Shown here: piece after piece, positions 4,983 to 8,202 of the stretch
How the letters are laid out: each line of letters opens with the position of its first letter
How positions within the stretch are numbered: the stretch's first letter is position 1
Source: Sulfurihydrogenibium yellowstonense SS-5
GTDB lineage: Bacteria > Aquificota > Aquificia > Aquificales > Hydrogenothermaceae
Direction: 5' to 3'
Assembly: GCF_000173615.1 (NCBI RefSeq)
Contig: NZ_ABZS01000066.1
Span: forward strand, 1 to 8,202
Length of the DNA: 8,202 bases
Program-made: the position numbers and the translations under genes
Notes under the pieces: generated by a model
Databases searched by the model: none
What the model was told of the DNA's origin: nothing
What the model saw: the letters and a program-made list of their open reading frames with translations, nothing else

Positions 4983-7877
4983 CTACCTCGCACATTTTGG
5001 TAAATCTTTTAAAATGTTTATGGCTGTATTTTTAATATTTTCATCTTCGTAATTTTGTAAAGGTGTAAGCAGGCAAGATGCTTCTTTTCTTTTTTCAGCT
5101 TTTAATAAGATTTTTGCAGCTTCGATTCTTGATTTTGCTGTAATATCCTTGCTTGAAGGATATAGATATATTCCGTTTAAAAAGTAGTTCAACGCTTTGT
5201 TAGGGTTTTCTTTATTATAAATCATGCCAAGGAGGTAATAGCTTACTGCCGCGTCGTTGTAGTTTGATGATTTTGTTCCATTTTCCAAATAACTTACAGC
5301 ATCTTTTTTATCGTTCATAAGATAATATGTTTTTCCAATATAAAAGCTAATTTCATTAACCTTTTCCGGGTGTTTTTCTAAAAGTTCTTTAAAGTACGTT
5401 AATGCTTTATCATAATCCCCTTTTTGAAGTAGGATTTTTGCAAGCTTAAATTTAACGTCATCATTTTCTTTAAGCTCTTCATAGATTTTTATGCTATTGT
5501 CTAAATCGTTTTGTTTTTCATAGATTTCTGCTAAAAGTAATTTACTTAAAAGCTTATATTCTTCGTTGTTTGTATTTAAGTAATCTATTAAAACTTGTTT
5601 TGCTTTGTCAAGTTGGTTTAGTTTATAGTAGCTTTCTGCAAGCTTGTAAGTAGCAAGGGCTGATTCTTTGCTATTGACGGCAGCTACTTCTTGGTAAATT
5701 TTAATAGCATTTTCTATTTTTCCTTTGTTTTGATAAATCTCTGCAAGCTGGATTTTTAGAATATTTGCTAAAGGATACTTTGGATATTTAGTCAAAAAGC
5801 TTTTAATCATACTTTCCACATCTTCAGAAGAACCTTTAGATTCAAGAATGATTAAATTGTAGGCAGCATCGATACTATCTTTAGTGCCTGAGTATTTGGT
5901 TATAAAATCTTTGTATATATTTACTGCTAAGTCTCTTTCTCCAAGGTTGTAGTAGCTATCTGCAAGTCTAAGAAGTGCTTTCCTTGTGTATATATCATCA
6001 TCATTTTTATATTTTTCTAAAAATTTGCTAAACTCCTGGGATGCTCTTACAAAATCTCCTGAAGAGAAAAATGTGTAAGCATAAAGATAGTATGCTTTTT
6101 TTGCAATTAAATCATCACCATTTAGTAGCTCTCTTAACACTTCTCTTGCTTTTTCAAGGTCGTTTTCTTTGATGTAAACATAAACTAATAAAAACTTTGA
6201 TTTCCTATCGTTTCTATTTTGAATTATGTTTTTAACAGCCTCTAAATCTCCTGCGTTGAAGGCTGATACTGCTTTCATGTATGGGTCTTTAAAGGCTTTA
6301 AAGGCGTTTTGATAGTCTCCATTTAAGTAAAAGTACCAACCAAGTAAATCATATGCATAGGTTTTGTCAAACTCTTTTAGCTGTGAAGCTGTATTGACAA
6401 AATTTTCATCATCTTTATTCATCAAATAGATTTCTGCTAAATACATCAAAGCTTTCTTTTTAATCTCTGAATCTTTTGATTCTAAAGCTTTGTTTAGAAA
6501 TCTTTCTGCTTTTACAAAATCTTTAACTGCGTAAGCGGTTATTCCCGCATAATAAAATACTTCCGGGTCGTTTGTCTCTGTTGTTAGATCAGAAAATAGT
6601 TTTAATGCATAATCGTAATTTTTAAGATTATATAAAGATGTTGCAATGGCAAGCTTTAAGTATGTTTTATTTTTGTCTGTAAGCTTTATGGCATTTTGGA
6701 AGTATATAAATGCATCTAAATAATTTCCTTTTTTAAACCTTTCATTTGCAAGTTTTATGTAAAGATAATGTGCTAAAAGCTCATCTCTTGATTGTAAAAC
6801 GCCGGCGTAGTCATCAATGTTGTTTGAATCTATTAAAGCTTTACCGTATAAAGCAAGATTATAAACATATCCATTTGTGTTTTCTTTGAGAGTAAGGTTG
6901 AATTTTCCCGAAGCATTTTGATAAACACCTGTATAATAATAAGAAAATCCATCCATTAAGATAGAATCATACATTAGTTGTTTATTTTTACCTGTGTATT
7001 TTATCTTTAAAGCCTTTAGAAAGTTTCCTACCGAAAAATTATAATACTTTTGAATGTATTGACAGTACTCTATGCTTCCAACATCTAAGTTATCACAATT
7101 TATATTGTTAAAATCAGCTTTACCGCCTGATAGTAGATTTATCACTTGATTATAAAAACTAACATCTATATCTTTGTCTAATTGTGATAATAAAGATTTG
7201 GCTTTTTCTTGATCGCCAAGTATTATATTAACAATAGCTGAAGATAAGCATGCCTCTTTTGTTTTTAATATTTCACAGCTTTTTGATAGATTACTTTCTG
7301 CCCCCGGGTATTTTCCAAGATTGTATTTAACTACCCCAAGCAGATAATAAGCATAAAAAAGGTTTTTATGGTCTTTATATTTTTCTATAAATTTTTCAAG
7401 ATTGCTTTCAGCAAATAGTAAATCTCCTTTATTGTAGTAATCTATTGCATCAGATAATAGTGCATTTGATGGAGGGATTCCTAAGTAAGCTGTAGGTTTT
7501 TCTATGGTAAGGACTGGAAGTTTTACATCTGTCGGTTTTTTTGGTTTTATGTATTGTGTAATATTTAATTCTTCGTTTAAAGTTTTTAATTCAAGAGTGT
7601 TAGGTGGCTCTAAATAGGGTTTTTCTTCAGTAATTTTTGTCGTTATTTCTAACGGAAAAACCACCTCCGGGACTTTTACTTCTGCATAAGAACAAAAGAA
7701 AAGAGTTAAGACTAATACTAAAATAATATTTAGTTTTATCAAGCTTTCTTTGTCATTCTGAGGAAAAAGCTCTAAGGATTTACTATTTAATGCTTTTTTT
7801 AGAGGCAAAAAAGAAAATTCTTTGCCGGCTTTAGAATGACAGAATATGGAAAAATAAAAAGGAATTCTAACCTTCAT
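4983..7877 (-). CDS. Large exported tetratricopeptide-repeat (TPR) protein
   Basis: The 964-residue frame encodes a hydrophobic stretch (47-61, IKLNIILVLVLTLFF) ending in a signal-peptidase-like site after SYA (63-65). A proline-rich linker follows (66-138), then TPR-type helix pairs from about 142 to the C-terminus. Repeats with A..Y...G....A cores are clearest at 142-202 and throughout the second half. The protein is probably periplasmic or at the outer membrane and acts as a protein-interaction scaffold; its partner is unknown. The ATG at 7877 overlaps the end of ribF by 11 nt and has GAGG seven nt upstream. However, residues 12-45 are encoded by a palindromic repeat and put an odd 45-residue extension before the signal peptide. 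A TTG at 7742 would place the signal peptide at the N-terminus but has only a weak AAAGAAAG sequence before it. The start is therefore uncertain; the body of the gene is not. Confidence 0.85.
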   Translation of the reverse strand: MKVRIPFYFSIFCHSKAGKEFSFLPLKKALNSKSLELFPQNDKESLIKLNIILVLVLTLFFCSYAEVKVPEVVFPLEITTKITEEKPYLEPPNTLELKTLNEELNITQYIKPKKPTDVKLPVLTIEKPTAYLGIPPSNALLSDAIDYYNKGDLLFAESNLEKFIEKYKDHKNLFYAYYLLGVVKYNLGKYPGAESNLSKSCEILKTKEACLSSAIVNIILGDQEKAKSLLSQLDKDIDVSFYNQVINLLSGGKADFNNINCDNLDVGSIEYCQYIQKYYNFSVGNFLKALKIKYTGKNKQLMYDSILMDGFSYYYTGVYQNASGKFNLTLKENTNGYVYNLALYGKALIDSNNIDDYAGVLQSRDELLAHYLYIKLANERFKKGNYLDAFIYFQNAIKLTDKNKTYLKLAIATSLYNLKNYDYALKLFSDLTTETNDPEVFYYAGITAYAVKDFVKAERFLNKALESKDSEIKKKALMYLAEIYLMNKDDENFVNTASQLKEFDKTYAYDLLGWYFYLNGDYQNAFKAFKDPYMKAVSAFNAGDLEAVKNIIQNRNDRKSKFLLVYVYIKENDLEKAREVLRELLNGDDLIAKKAYYLYAYTFFSSGDFVRASQEFSKFLEKYKNDDDIYTRKALLRLADSYYNLGERDLAVNIYKDFITKYSGTKDSIDAAYNLIILESKGSSEDVESMIKSFLTKYPKYPLANILKIQLAEIYQNKGKIENAIKIYQEVAAVNSKESALATYKLAESYYKLNQLDKAKQVLIDYLNTNNEEYKLLSKLLLAEIYEKQNDLDNSIKIYEELKENDDVKFKLAKILLQKGDYDKALTYFKELLEKHPEKVNEISFYIGKTYYLMNDKKDAVSYLENGTKSSNYNDAAVSYYLLGMIYNKENPNKALNYFLNGIYLYPSSKDITAKSRIEAAKILLKAEKRKEASCLLTPLQNYEDENIKNTAINILKDLPKCAR
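7751..7841. repeat. Palindromic MITE-like repeat at the 5' end of the TPR gene
   Basis: A 9-bp perfect inverted repeat, TGTCATTCT (7751-7759) / AGAATGACA (7833-7841), bounds a 91-bp element. Further inverted repeats are nested inside: AAAAAGC (7764-7770) / GCTTTTT (7792-7798), CTCTAA (7770-7775) / TTAGAG (7799-7804) and GGCAAA (7804-7809) / TTTGCC (7821-7826). Its ends resemble the repeat at 3380. No transposase is encoded. It keeps the TPR reading frame open throughout. Confidence 0.6.
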
Positions 7878-8202
7878 TTAAAACCTCTAAAGCTTTTTGT
7901 ATATCTAATTTTATCTGATTTTTAAGCTCATCTACAGAGTTAAATTTTTTCTCTTCTCTCAAATATTTTTTAAAAATCAATTTTACATAATCGTTTGTTT
8001 TTGGATGTATTTTTAAATCTTCAATAATATGTGCCTCCATGAATGTTTTTGTTCCATCAACTGTTGGTCTGTTTCCATAGTTTATAACCGCTTTTTGACA
8101 CAAATTTTCATAGCATATAAATCCGGCATAGACACCTTTTTTAAGACAAAGGTCATCGTCTGGCTTAAGGTTTATCGTTGGAAATCCAAGCTCTCTACCT
8201 TT
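7867..8202 (-). CDS. ribF: Bifunctional riboflavin kinase/FMN adenylyltransferase RibF, C-terminal part
   Basis: The frame runs from the right edge to a TAG at 7867, giving the last 111 residues of a protein whose N-terminal (adenylyltransferase) part would lie outside the window. What is visible is the riboflavin kinase domain. GRELGFPTINL (window residues 2-12) contains the conserved G..LGFPT.N nucleotide/Mg-binding motif. KGVYAGF (22-28) and INYGNRPT (40-47) follow, then MEAHIIED (55-62), whose Glu56 matches the catalytic glutamate. Riboflavin kinase converts riboflavin to FMN, and the bifunctional enzyme then makes FAD. An internal ATG at 8103 would cut off the PTxN motif, so it is not the start. 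The 3' end overlaps the TPR gene start by 11 nt, indicating the same operon. A stand-alone kinase cannot be excluded from this fragment. Confidence 0.9.
   Translation of the reverse strand, partial: KGRELGFPTINLKPDDDLCLKKGVYAGFICYENLCQKAVINYGNRPTVDGTKTFMEAHIIEDLKIHPKTNDYVKLIFKKYLREEKKFNSVDELKNQIKLDIQKALEVLNEG

Noticed and set aside
4979..4993. GTG start adding five residues to RimM
   Set aside because: There is no ribosome site before it. The ATG at 4978 has GAGG at good spacing and begins right at the conserved RimM N-terminus.

Overview
The window is strongly AT-rich. It carries a compact set of housekeeping and envelope genes in a style that suggests a thermophilic, chemolithotrophic bacterium of the Aquificota, probably Sulfurihydrogenibium-like. 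The clues are a ferredoxin:thioredoxin reductase catalytic chain outside a cyanobacterium, a periplasmic c-type cytochrome, a standalone bioB, small intergenic gaps and Lys/Glu/Ile-rich proteins. This assignment is an inference from style and gene content, not from a marker gene.

Layout. (a) Positions 1-558, minus strand: the N-terminal 186 residues of an exported heme c protein with one CxxCH motif and the start of what looks like a second copy of the same domain; the gene runs off the left edge. (b) A 147-bp divergent intergenic region with a good sigma-70-type promoter for the cytochrome gene. (c) Plus strand, 706-2254: a ferredoxin:thioredoxin reductase catalytic chain followed closely by a GGDEF diguanylate cyclase, probably one transcript. 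(d) bioB (biotin synthase) on the minus strand, convergent with the cyclase and separated from it by 19 bp. It has its own promoter, overlapped by a palindrome that resembles the biotin repressor (BirA) operator. (e) A 191-bp intergenic region holding that promoter and a copy of a small GTCATTCT-type interspersed repeat. (f) A minus-strand cluster read from right to left: ribF (riboflavin kinase end, cut by the right edge), a very long exported TPR protein, rimM (16S rRNA/30S maturation factor) and an LptF/LptG-family lipopolysaccharide-export permease. These four genes overlap or abut and probably form an operon.

How the genes relate. The ribF-TPR-rimM-lptF cluster mixes cofactor synthesis, ribosome assembly and envelope biogenesis. 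The TPR protein and the permease share an envelope theme. The left half has a redox theme (heme c protein, ferredoxin-linked thiol reduction) next to a second-messenger enzyme. No CRISPR array, prophage, toxin-antitoxin pair, transposase or RNA gene was found. The points most worth checking are the BirA-like operator at bioB, a palindromic repeat that appears to have landed in frame at the 5' end of the TPR gene, and the tandem domain in the cytochrome. I see no convincing undescribed multi-gene system here. No gap longer than 300 bases lacks a gene.
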